Below are positions 45,893 to 57,800 of a stretch of DNA of 64,000 nt, one piece after another (positions within the stretch are counted from its first letter, which is position 1; each line of letters opens with the position of its first letter). A program made the translations under genes and the position numbers. Source of the stretch: Xiphydria camelus (taxonomy: Eukaryota > Arthropoda > Insecta > Hymenoptera > Xiphydriidae). The notes under the pieces are model-generated. The model was given only the letters and a program-made list of their open reading frames with translations. It did no database searches and was not told the DNA's origin. The DNA lies in contig OY783196.1 in NCBI GenBank assembly GCA_963678675.1, forward strand, positions 14,936,138 to 15,000,137, read 5' to 3'.

Positions 45893-48800
45893 TTATACCT
45901 GGTATAAAGCGCAGGCGTTTTACCAGCTCCAAGTTTGCCTGGGATAACTATTCCAGGTATAAGCGTTGCCATCTAAAATCATTTTAGGTTGGTAGTAAGA
46001 AGTACTGCGCATGACATTTGGTCGTTTTGACAGCTGTTCTGGCGCGATAAACGAAATTCGGAGTTGTTATTCTCAGTATAACCTAACTTTTTGTTTGACG
46101 TCTTTATTCTTTCATGACATAATCATAACCTGATCGTTGTGGTAAATTGTTATTAATTTTGAAATAGAGTTGATTGATGTACCAGTTTTTTAATCATCAT
46201 CTGATGATGACATTGACGTATTACCAAGAATCAGAAATTCGAAGAAAATACGTGCCCGGTAAATAAAAGATATCTATAACAATATATTTATATTTTCGTA
46301 ACAATAATTTTTATTTTCGAGTCGTCGATAAAAGCATCAGGTACAAAACACGTCCAAACAGTCGATATCTCACCAACAAGAATGTGTTCAGTCTCAAAAA
46401 AACTATGAGGGTCGTCAATAATAGTAATTACAACGTAAAATTGCACCATTTGATCCAAATCTCGTATCGGACAAAATATATTCTAAAATCTATAAACTTT
46501 TAAATCGCTACAACTTAAGATTTATCACGCGGTGACATTACTCGGAGATTACATAGAGCGGTACAATGTCATCGTTTTTTTAAGTATACGCGACCCTATC
46601 TAAAAAGTATACAAAGAGCGTTGTACGACTTGATGTCTAGTGCCGAGGTATCTTACAAAAGTGTATCAATGCAAATCTAACATTTTTTCATATTCTACAT
46701 CGTACGCGACGGATGTATCACTTCTGCTCCTGAAAACTCTGCAATCACGCGAATTGAAGAAAGGTATAATGTCTACCTAGATAAATTTAAATGTTACTTA
46801 TACAAGACAATGCAATGGTAGATGACTTCTTTGGTTGATATTATTGGATACCGTTGAGATTCTCGCGATTAGAGACCCGCGTGCGTAAATTTTAATTTAA
46901 ACTTGCATTTTCTGAGTAAAAGAGCGAAGAGAGAAAACAAAATTTTCCCAACGTTTCTATGAGCTTCTATTCTCCTATTAAAAAAGAACTATAATCTAAA
47001 ATGTGTCGCGCGAAATTACCTAGCAGGGAAAGACTCATTTATAAAAAAAGAAAAGAGATCTATTAATTTTGATTCTCCAGAGCTCTGACTTAGATAAAAT
47101 TATAATCATGATTCAATCGCACGCGTGGAAAGGAAGACTACAATAGCCGTTCCTAGGAGCACCGACCGACGCGAAAATGCTGCGACCTAGAGAACTTGAG
47201 CATCATCGAGTTCTTAATCTAGAACGAATTATCGAACGTCAAGGTCGCGGTGGAATTTCTACTGTCCGGCGATTGCATTGCGATATATCGTTTCCGTAAG
47301 ATCTCTTGAAGGTCGTTGCAAGAGCTATTTTCTCGTTTGGCTCGCAAAGGTCTCCCACCCGGCGATCTGAAAAACACGTTTAAAAGCCCACTGTGAACAA
47401 AATCAATCCTTCGCAGCCACGACATTCTGACAATGCGAAACTCCTCTTTGTTCCTCACGAATGCGCTTATAGTATATGTCATTCGGCTTTAATCCTCGGA
47501 TTTTTCAGATTGTGTTCATGTCGTAGCACGAGGTAGGGAGTGGGGCAAAATGGTAAATTCTCAAAACGTATTTTCCGTATTATCGACCGGTTGGTAATAG
47601 CTAGAGAGAGAGGGTTGCAATTTGAATCGTAGATGGCACTCGGTGTAAGGACCGAATGTCAGTGTGGATGTGACGATCTCACTAATAGTTTTACATTCAC
47701 ACACAGAAATTTGTTTTGAGGTTAGCGTCGTAAATATTTTTCCGTTCAAGTTTTTCAGTTTGTGTCGATTTTGGTGGAGATATTGTCGTGAAGGTAAGTA
47801 TTTAAGTTTATTTACTTGTCCCAGAAGCGAATATAAACAGCATTCTCTGCGAGATTTATCTATCGTTTGTGTGTAACTGTAGTCGAAGCCGAAAATGTAT
47901 GGTGGGGCAATTTGGTAAATTTGACGTGGGGTAAAATGGTAAACGTTTTCTCAGTTTTGTTTCTTTTTTAACGTTTTGTATCGAAATAGTATATTGTTAA
48001 ACTTGCGTGAACGGTGTTTTTTTCGAATTCAACGTTATTGGTGTATTTTTTGACAGTAATTATTTATGATTTTATTGGTTTTTACTCTTTTTTCAGCGAA
48101 ATGGTGCGAAATTATGTACGAAAAAACGTTGCAATCGACCCCGAGAAACTTTCTCAGGCGATTGACGCTGTCGTAATTGAGGGATTGTCGGTGCTCAGCG
48201 TTGCTAAAACATTCGGAATCGCTCATATGACTTTGCGCAGATACTGTAATGCAGCTGTCTCCAGCAATACCGCTTCAACTCAGACTCCAGCCTCTACGTC
48301 TACCACATCATCAGTCGTTGTAAAGACAGCCGGCCGTTCCACAGTGTTTTCTAAACAACAAGAAAATGCGCTAGTGGAATATTTGATGAAATGCTCTGAT
48401 TTGTATTTTGGTCTTTCGCCACGAGACGTCAAAAAGTTGGCCTACGAATTCGCCCATAAGTTGAAGATTCCTGTTTGTGATTGGGAAGAAAAGAAAACAG
48501 CCGGTGTCGAATGGTTTCGGGGCTTTATTAGGCGACATACACATGTCGCTATTCGTAAGCCCGAAGCCACGAGTCTTCAACGCGCGATGGCCTTCAATCA
48601 AACCAACGTTGGAATGTTTTTCGGACATTTGCAATCGCTCTATCAGCAGTATAACTTTGAGGCGGCAAACATCTACAATATGGACGAGACTGGAGTGACG
48701 ACGGTCCAGAAGCCTGATCGTGTTATCAGCCGCAAAGGGCAAAAACAAGTTGGTCGCATAACTTCCAGCGAACGCGGCACGCTCGTGACGATGGCTTTGG

Positions 48801-51800
48801 CCGTGAATGCGGTCGGAAATATTGTACCACCGTTCATTATCTTTCCGCGAGTTAAATTTCAAGAGCATTTTCTTAATGGTGGTCCAGAAGGCTGTGCTGG
48901 ATCAGCTAATCCATCAGGTAATAAAATTTACGGTGTTAGAGATGTATGTTTATTTATTTACTTCATTTTTTGCAGGATGGATGGATGCGACTCATTTCGT
49001 GCAGTATTTACAACATTTCCAACGACATGTGGGTGCCACTAATGAAAAAAAAGTCTTACTGATACTCGACAATCACGAATCCCATTTATCCATCGATGGG
49101 TTGCAATTTTGTTTAGATCATGGCATTGTTGTGCTCTCTCTTCCACCTCACTACAGCCATCGGCTTCAACCACTGGATCGCACAGTGTTCGGCCCATTCA
49201 AGAGAGCAGTCAATTATTTTTCGGACGGTTGGATCAACGCTCATCCTGGTCGCTGAATGTCAATTTACGACATTCCAGGAATCATTTCTTCGTCTATGAA
49301 CAATGCGATAACTCGTCAAAATATCATTTCTGGGTTCCAAGCCACTGGCATTTGTTCTATGAATCAATTCATTTTTGACGACACCGATTTTATGCCGTCG
49401 GACGTGACCGATCAGCCACTTCCAACCCCAGCAACGTCGGCTGAGATTGATCCAGGAGAAGAAACTTCGGCGATGACCTTAGCGGCCGAACAAGAAGTAG
49501 AAGAAGAAGAAGACGAAGCATCGAATGGATCAAAAGAGGACAACGACTCGGCACAAGTTTTGTCGACTCAGAATCAGTTGATGGGGGCGCAAGAAGACGA
49601 TTCGGGAAAGATTCTTGAGTCCATCCGTCCCTATCCTAAGGCTCCTGCGCGCCAACCTTCTCGTCGCGGCAGAAAACGCCGCTTTTCAACAGTTTTGACA
49701 GACTCAACGACAATTGCGGAGTTAAGAAGCGAACAAAAGTCTCGCGAGGAGAAAAAGAAGAAGAAACCAGAAACAACTACGCCGAAGAAATGAGGACGTC
49801 CAAAAAAGAAACAATGAAGCGATTATTCTTACTCATTCATTCTATTTTTGCTTTCTTATTGCTTCAATTCGACAAATTATCAATAAAAAATTTAACATTT
49901 TGCGAAAAAACCTTTTCTCCTGTGTTTTTTCTTCCTTTCACAATGTTAAATGACTTAAAACCTGAGTTAATTGCATAAGAAACACGATTTACCATTTTAC
50001 CCCACATATTTACCAATTTACCCCACCGTGGGGCAAAATGGTAAAAAAACCAACCTCCGGAAAAGTGGAAAAATTGACCCACTTTTCATGAGAATATCGG
50101 AAAATAGTCTTCATAAAAGTTGTGTAGGAATGAGTTTTATACAAGATAGGCACTTATACGATCTACTTTTTAAACATCTAAGAGTTCAAAATCTGATTTT
50201 ACCGAAAATTTACCATTTTGCCCCACTCTCCCCTATGGTGGGAAGATGGTCCCCCCACCGTCTCTCGTGCTACGACTTGAACACAGTCTGAAAAAGCCTC
50301 GGATTACCGCCTTATGACAAGATACTATTACGTTACTATTGTGTTACAAATGTGATAATTTTGTCTGTCAAGAGCAGTGGAAAAAAAACATTAAAATACA
50401 TATATCAAAAACTTGGGGAAAGAAATTTTTGGATATCACATGTATGAAAAAACTTTCACTCGAAAAACCGGTAAGAACGTTTTCCCCTTTTTCTGTATTT
50501 TCGAGAAACAGCCATAAAGTAATAAATTGTCCCTTCTCCGGACAGGCAAAAATAAAAATGCAAAGGTAGTTGAAGGTAATTTTATCAGGAATCCTACAGT
50601 AATTGATTGAAAAAAATAACGATTGAAAAAGATAACACTACATTACATTTATGTAATAATGGAGTACGTATTATTCTGCAAACTGAGGGATGTAAACAGC
50701 GAGTCGCTCGTAGTCGCTTTTTCTCGGCATTGTAGTAGTGTTATCTTTTTCAATCGTACGCGCGCGCGCGCGAGGAAACAGCGTACGCACTCTCTCTCAT
50801 CTAACAGTCGCGTCGCGCCCAGTTGCTACGTTGCGTCCTATAGCAAATTTGCCTGTACGCGCATCTTGGCTAGCTTCGATAAATTTCAAAGCCTTACAAC
50901 TGTAATTCATGACCGATTTTTTGCAGGTAGGATAATACCATCGTCTTTGTAATAAAATTATCTTTTTTTTCATATATAGTTTAATGGGTAAACAGATCGG
51001 TGCAAATTGCTCATATCAGCTTACCTGTTTATACAGTTTTAACCCGTCAGCACTCGCGCTATGAGCATTTCTCTCACGTAAATTTTCACGGTATAGGAAA
51101 CTTTTACAAAAATTATCCAAATGCTCCGAGAATTTTTTTCATCCTTAAACAACTATTCCTCTTTCTTTCAGTGTAAATTAAAAACAAAAAGATTCAGTCA
51201 AATTCGAAAAAAAAATGGTTTCCTTGACGCGAAACTAAAAGTGTGAGAGTTTCTCTCACGGCGCGAGTAAAGCGTGGTTCAGATGGGTGCGGAAGGCCTG
51301 CGGAATACGGAATGCGGAACGTGCGCGCGCAGACACATTAGATGCCCATACACACAGAGGTCGAACTGTCGGTTTGGAACGGCAGTTCGAACCGTCGCAC
51401 AGTGGGGTATTTTAGCAATCTGGGTGGAAATAATTGATTTTTCCAATAACGCATATAATTAAAAATTCATTATATTCCAGTAGAAGAACATCCCTTTCAA
51501 ATCACGGCATAGTTAGTTTTCTTAGAATTAGCTCCGAACCCTAAATAAAAAATGGCTATAAACTTTCTTTACCTGGGATATACCTAAACGGTATTCTCTC
51601 ATTTCTTTACCAGTTGTTTGAGTTCACTCGACGAGTATACTTTACCAGCTTTCTGTGCTAATATTTGTGTGTTGTTACTGTAATCTACTATTTATCAAGG
51701 TATGTTAACGAGTTTTAGTTTCCTGAAATATAATGTCATAAGCATGTAAATCATTTTTAAAATAAGGAGGCAATTAACGTACAAAGAAATTTGTATTAGC

Positions 51801-54800
51801 TAACTGAAATTAGATTTTAGTATGGTATACTGTATTATACCCCGGAATAAGCTTATATATTCTTGAAAGCTGGACTCTTACTGGAGCTGGAGTTATTCAA
51901 AACATAAAACACTTAGTGCGCAAAACTGCGGATTCTAACATTTTTTACTAATTTTCAGAATGGTTCCGCAAATTTCTCATCAGTCGATTTTTGACATATG
52001 GGTTTCAAATCCGAAAACGACTAGAACTGACGCCGTAATTGCATATGTTTTGAAAGAATTGGCCGACTTCTCATTGCCCAACGACGTTATAGTTAATTTG
52101 AAAGCAATAATTAGAAGTTTGTGTCAAAAACTTCAGCAAAGATGGGCTAAAGCAGAAAGACATCGACAACGATTGTTGAGTGCTAATGCTTCGTGGCTTC
52201 AAGGAAATCTTACTTTTCTAGACACTGTCATCCAAGCTTTACCGGGAACTTCACAATGTAGTTCGAGGAGTAGGCCTGGTAGGCCACAAAAAATTTTGAA
52301 GAGTGGTTATAAGGCCAAGAAAGAAAAACTAGAAAATCTGCTACAGTCAGCTAGTCAAGAAGAATTATCCATAGCCACAGAAATTAAATTTCGGAAGGCA
52401 GGGAAAAGAGACTCTGCCGCAATAGTTAAAGAACTGTCTGCTAGTTCTCCTCAAAGAGGGACTGCAATCAAACACGCCCGAAAGTCTTTTATTCAAAAGC
52501 CAGCTTCACTATCTGCAAAACAAGCGCTCGCACTAATAGTTGATGCCAAACCTTCAATACATCAGTACAATATTATACGTCAACAAGTCATGCCAATAAA
52601 TGCAAGGTTGTACTCTCCATACTACACAGTAAAAGAGGCTAAGCAGTTATGCTATCTTTCTGGAATAATTATCACAGAAACTTCAGCAGAAATACAACTT
52701 CAGGCACTCATTGATCATACTGTGATGCGCTTGTGTCACGTTTTAGAAGAAGTTCTTGAAACATTACATTTACCGGCGAACAGTAACATAAATATAGTTA
52801 TCAAATGGGGCTGTGATGGTGCAGAACAAACGAAATATAGACAAAACTTTTCTGAAGAGGACCAGACTGACGAAAGTTTATTTAGTATTTCGATGGTTCC
52901 CTTGCAAATATACGCTGATGTTAACAACAATAAACAAATCATTTGGCAAAATCCTTCACCGTCTTCAACACGGTACTGTCGTCCCATCAAATTTAGTTTC
53001 GCCAAGGAATCACCTGAGCTAATAAGAAAAGAAGGGAGTTGAGGATCAAATTGCTGTGCTGTCTCCTACGAAGATCATTGTTAATGGCGTAGAAGTATTT
53101 GTGAAACCTACATTGATCTCCTGTATGGTAGATGGTAAAGTATGTAACGCGGTGTCATCATATGTATCAACTCAAACCTGTTATTTGTGTGGTGCAAAAC
53201 CCAGCGTGAACTATATAGACATTATTTCACAAAAGACTAAATAAAAACTTTCTTTCCTTTGGAATATCATCGCTACATTCGTGGATTCGCTTTTTGGACT
53301 GTGTACTGCATATCTCATATAGACTTGAAATAAAAACATGGCAAGCTCGGGGCATCGAAAATAAAAACAAAGTCGCCCAAAAAAGAAAGTATATCCAAGG
53401 GAAATTTATGAGTGAGTTTGGTTTGCTAATAGATATGCCCAAACAACAAACAGGCAACACAAATGATGGTAACACTGCTCGCAAAGTTTTCCGAAATGCT
53501 GAGAAGTCTGCCGAAATTACTGGTATCAATGTGGATATCAAGCGCTTTCGTGTTATTCTGGAATGCTTGAATTGTGGCTTCCAGATAAGCGTAGACAAAT
53601 TTGATAAATATACACAGGAGACTCGAGACTTGTACCTGAAAGAGTATTCTTGGTACCCAATGCCCGTAAGCGTGCATAAGGTATTACTTCACGGAAGAGA
53701 TGTTATTGCTTCCTGCTATTCTTCCAATCGGCCAATTTTCTGAAGAAGCACAAGAAGCAAGAAATAAGGATAATAGACACACACAATACAGAGAATTATA
53801 TACCAGAAAAACATCAAGGATTGACACGAATATAGACTTAATGAATAGGTTATTAATTACATCAGATCCAGTTATTGCGAGTTTCCGTGCTGCTCCTAAA
53901 ACTAAACGAGGGAAGATTATTCCCGAGGTACTGGAGATTTACTAGAAGAAACTTCACATGACCTAGATACATCAAAAGAATCTCAAGAATATTAATCAAT
54001 CAACAGCAATTCTAATTAGGTAAGTGATTCCTTTTTCGTGATTTTTTATAACAATTTTCATTTTTATACTGTACCTACTCTGTATTGTAAAAATGGTCTG
54101 TTATTTAGTAGTTATAAAATTCTTTAAATAATAATTCTTAAGATACAGTCAGTTTTTTACTTTATTAATATGGCGGACGATATTTTCGAAAAGTTTGAAT
54201 TTTTGCAAATATAACCATATTCGTAATCAGCAACCGAAAAAACCTCCCTATACCAAATTTGGCATGAATCCGTCGATTTTCGAAAATCTCGTCCGCCATA
54301 TTAGATCCGCCATTTTGAATTTTTAAAATCTGACTTCAGATTCGTGATCAGCGACCCAAAAAACCCCCCTATACAAAATTTGGCATGAATCCGTCGATTC
54401 ATGTAATTAATTCCACCTAGATAGCTGAAATACCCCACTGTGCGTCGGGTCGATCCGTCGGTTTAAACCGTCGTCGTCCACTAACGCAGAATAGAAATCC
54501 GCGGTTAAAACTGACAGGTCGAACCGCCACAGGCCGGCCGGCTGCAAAACTGCAGATCGACCCGTAGTGTCGACCGACAGTAGACGGACTGAGAAAATCG
54601 ATTTTGTTGCGCTTTTACTTCATAAGAGAGAGTGTACGATTTTAATTTTTCTTTTTTTAAAATACTCGGAAAAATATATAGAACAAATGTGACATAAAGC
54701 CAAAGTTTGCTTTTTAATTTTTAATAAAATTGTATTTTTTGTACGGCTTTTTCTTTAAATATCTCGAAAACTATTGAGAAGTTATCGAGACATGCTGCGG

Positions 54801-57800
54801 AAAAAATTTAGAGAATTTCAAGACAAAACGAATGGTTTTTATCTCATTTTGTTACGATGAATATTTTTCGAGATATTGAATTTTGTACATAAATACGCGC
54901 CGTGTAACGCCCGCGTGCTCTTGTAAACAAATGCCTCTAACTTCACTAAAAATTGGTATTTTTCGATGATTTTTGTTTTGTTTTAAAAGTAATGAAATAT
55001 TGCAATCATCAGAAACAAAATTTTGTCAATTTTTTCGGTTTTACGCCAGAGCATCAAAAATGCATTTACACATTTTAATAGCGAAAACGCATTTTTTCGT
55101 AGAAAATTCAATGTACTCCTTTTTTAAATACTCACTTGATATAAACATAATTCTTGTTCGCCGGTTTTGAGCATTTTTCTCTAAAAAATATTAACATAAA
55201 AATCCAAACGTCTACGACGATATTTTTAAATAGGTGCCCATACACACAGAATTGTCGGTTTATCTTGTCGGTGAACGAAGGGCCTAAATAGCGCTTTCGC
55301 TTAGATTAGGATGATATTAAGCGGTACGAACCGACGTTCCGTCTGTCGTGCTAAAACGCATGTTAGTGGACGGCGGTAGTTTTTCCCGTCGGACTGGACT
55401 GACGGGTCAGCCTGACAGTTCGATCTGGCGCGTGGCGCGCCCACTAACTGAAAGGTAAAACTGTCGGTTTGGAACAGCAGTTCGAACCGTCGGGTCGATC
55501 CGTCGGTTTTAACCGTCGTCGTCCACTAACGCAGAATAGAAATCCGCGGTTAAAACTACGCGGACAGCCAATCAGCGCTCTTCCGCGTGCGTCCGGCCTG
55601 CCTGTCCGCACCCCAATTTAGCATGCTAGATACCGTATGTCCCACCCCCGATAGCCAGGTGGCTTTACAGTGGTGGCACTGTGGGACCACGCGGTGACTT
55701 TGAGAAACATCACAGTGATGTCTTGGTGCGTGCCCACTGGGGTACCACTGTGGCATCACGCAGTGCACACGGTGGATAAAGTGGATAAAGTAGGATTTTG
55801 CAAAAGGGGAACTGCATGCAGTGACTTTACCGAGGTTTTTCACTGCAGTGCCGCCGCCTGCCACTAGTCTAGTAGTGTCGCTTTTTTTTTTTTCACGCCC
55901 TAATGGGATTTGAACCTGCGATCTTTAGAATACGAGATGCTTCGAAACTGGGAATGCTTCGCATTCTACCAATTGAGCCACCGACTCTTCAAGCGCGATG
56001 TTGCTCCACTCCGGTCATAATATAGAAACCGGACATGATAGTGACTGCTTTCGAAAGTTCTCATTAAATTTTTAAAAATAATTTGATCTTTTTCTTTTTG
56101 AAAATAAATGTCAACATAACCACGTAACATAAACAAAGAATTAGTAAATAAAAGTAGTTTTAAAAGTGCAAGTGCAATAATGCCGCTAGTGGAAGGAGAA
56201 GCGGTATTGAAAGCAGAGAGTCAGGGTTTGTATTTTCCTGCGGAATCAAAAAGAGAAACCAAAATGCAGTGAAAATCGTCGCTTCTTGCGTACAATCGTC
56301 ACACATGGTACTATTTGCCCTACCGATTTACGTACAGAAGCGTTGCAAAAACATGTTTGCGTCTTCCTCTGGCCCAGCTGCACTTGCACGTTACTTCTTT
56401 ATTGTTGTTTACTAGTAAGATGTTCACTTCAACTTCGTGAGGAGCACTTGTTACATGTGACGATTGTACGCAAGAAGCGACGATTTTCACTGTATTTTGG
56501 TTTCTCTTTTTGATTCAGCAGGAAAATACAAACTGCTTTTTCAATACCGCTTCTCCTTCCACTAGCGGCATTTTTGACTCTCCTAGAACTGACAAGATAT
56601 CTTCGATATCGATATTCATCACTTATGAATTGGGTTTATTGCACTTGCACTCTTAAAACTACTTTTAGGTATTTACACAAATACTTTGTTTACGTTACAT
56701 GGTTATCTTGACATTCGGTCCGCAACGACGGCCATCTTAGGAAGAACGAAACGCCACCATACAGCGGTGTCCGACGCGAATAAAAGTTCCGTACGGCGTC
56801 AGCGAATAGACCAATCAGGATCAAGTATTCTGTTCTGGCAAAAATTCGCACTCCGGATCCTCACTGTGGCATCAGAGTAACGTCACTCAGTGACGCCGCC
56901 GCGTGACTTTTGGGTGAAAGTCACGCTTGGCTATCGGGGACTCTGTACGGGCCAGTTTGAAAGTTACCTTCAGGGAGGCTTGGTCGGTAATCGAAACATT
57001 TAATACCGGTAGAAGTCGAGTCGGTAATTAGAGTTGGTGTCAATTCGGGAGATTGAAGCGTCTAACTTCGAAATTATGAATTTGTGAATAATGGTGAGTA
57101 AATTCCATTATTCACAAATTCATAATTTCGAAGTTAGACGCTTTGATCACCCGAATTGACACCAACTCTAACTACCGACTCGACTTCTACCGGTATTAAA
57201 TGACTCAAGTACCGACCAAGCCTCCCCGAAGGTAACTTCAAACTGGCCCGTACAGAGTGGGACATACGGTATTTTCCGCACGTTCCGCGCGGAGAGCGAT
57301 AGTTCTTTGAACAAGTTGTCACAAGATGGCAGCACTATAGAGTGTTATAAACCCGCTTGGCCATTGGGATTGTATTTTATCAATTTATCAGGATCAAATT
57401 ATCAATTTTCGATTAATATTTATCTAAAATAAATGTCAAGAATGTTAAGAGATTTGTAACATTCAAACCTTGACCTTCAAATTAGAGCAAGATACACCCT
57501 GCGACTCGGATTCTGTCGCTGGTGACTTTCTAAAGTATCATTTTTAAACATACTAGCCAATGAACAATTAATTCTCATGCCCTCATTAGCTACGGTGGTG
57601 TCTATCCTCATTAATGAAAGCATGAGGATTGATTAATCATTGGTTAGTACATTTAAAAGTAACATTTAAAAAAGTCACCAGCGACAGAATCCGAGTCGCA
57701 GGTTGTAATAGGTATCTAACGGTCGGTAACTGTCAACGTATTTATCATATATTGATAAAACAGTTTTCACTGTGGAACGATAATTCATTATTAATTACAT

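Larger units (their letters stand above)
51345..54640 (+). repeat. CGTCGGTT-rich repeat, copy carrying the Transib insertion
   Basis: Starts TGCCCATACACACAGA and continues through GGTTTGGAACGGCAGTTCG; after the Transib element it resumes with GGTCGATCCGTCGG, ending about 54560-54640. The uninterrupted relative is at 55232-55560. Non-coding; class unknown. Confidence 0.65.
55646..56939. mobile_element. E5: CCCC-ended element with 2-bp duplication
   Basis: Ends CCCCGATAGCC and its complement, flanked by AC (55644-55645 and 56940-56941). The opposite arm of the surrounding foldback shows the site before insertion. The subterminal regions hold CACTG/CAGTG near-palindromes (CAGTGGTGGCACTG, TCACTCAGTGA). 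The CCC start, 2-bp duplication and palindromic subterminal repeats resemble E0 to E3, so it may be a short relative. No transposase; it contains a tRNA-like piece and a foldback. Confidence 0.75.
55629..57278. mobile_element. Foldback element, left arm interrupted by E5
   Basis: Left arm begins GATACCGTATGTCCCAC and resumes after E5 with TCTGTACGGGCCAGTTTG; the right arm (about 57110-57278) is the uninterrupted mirror image ending AGTGGGACATACGGTA. Its inner arms GAAATTATGAATTTGTGAAT meet near 57105. Confidence 0.8.

Noticed and set aside
45415..45972. Frames of repeated Glu-Arg across the N gap
   Set aside because: Translation of a CT microsatellite and an assembly gap.
45990..47490. Possible hidden gene in Bub3 intron 3 (for example minus frame 47219-47482)
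   Set aside because: Short frames without domain, homology that I recognise or splice support.
55893..55986. Functional tRNA gene
   Set aside because: A and B boxes are present, but the acceptor ends do not pair and the spacing is too long.
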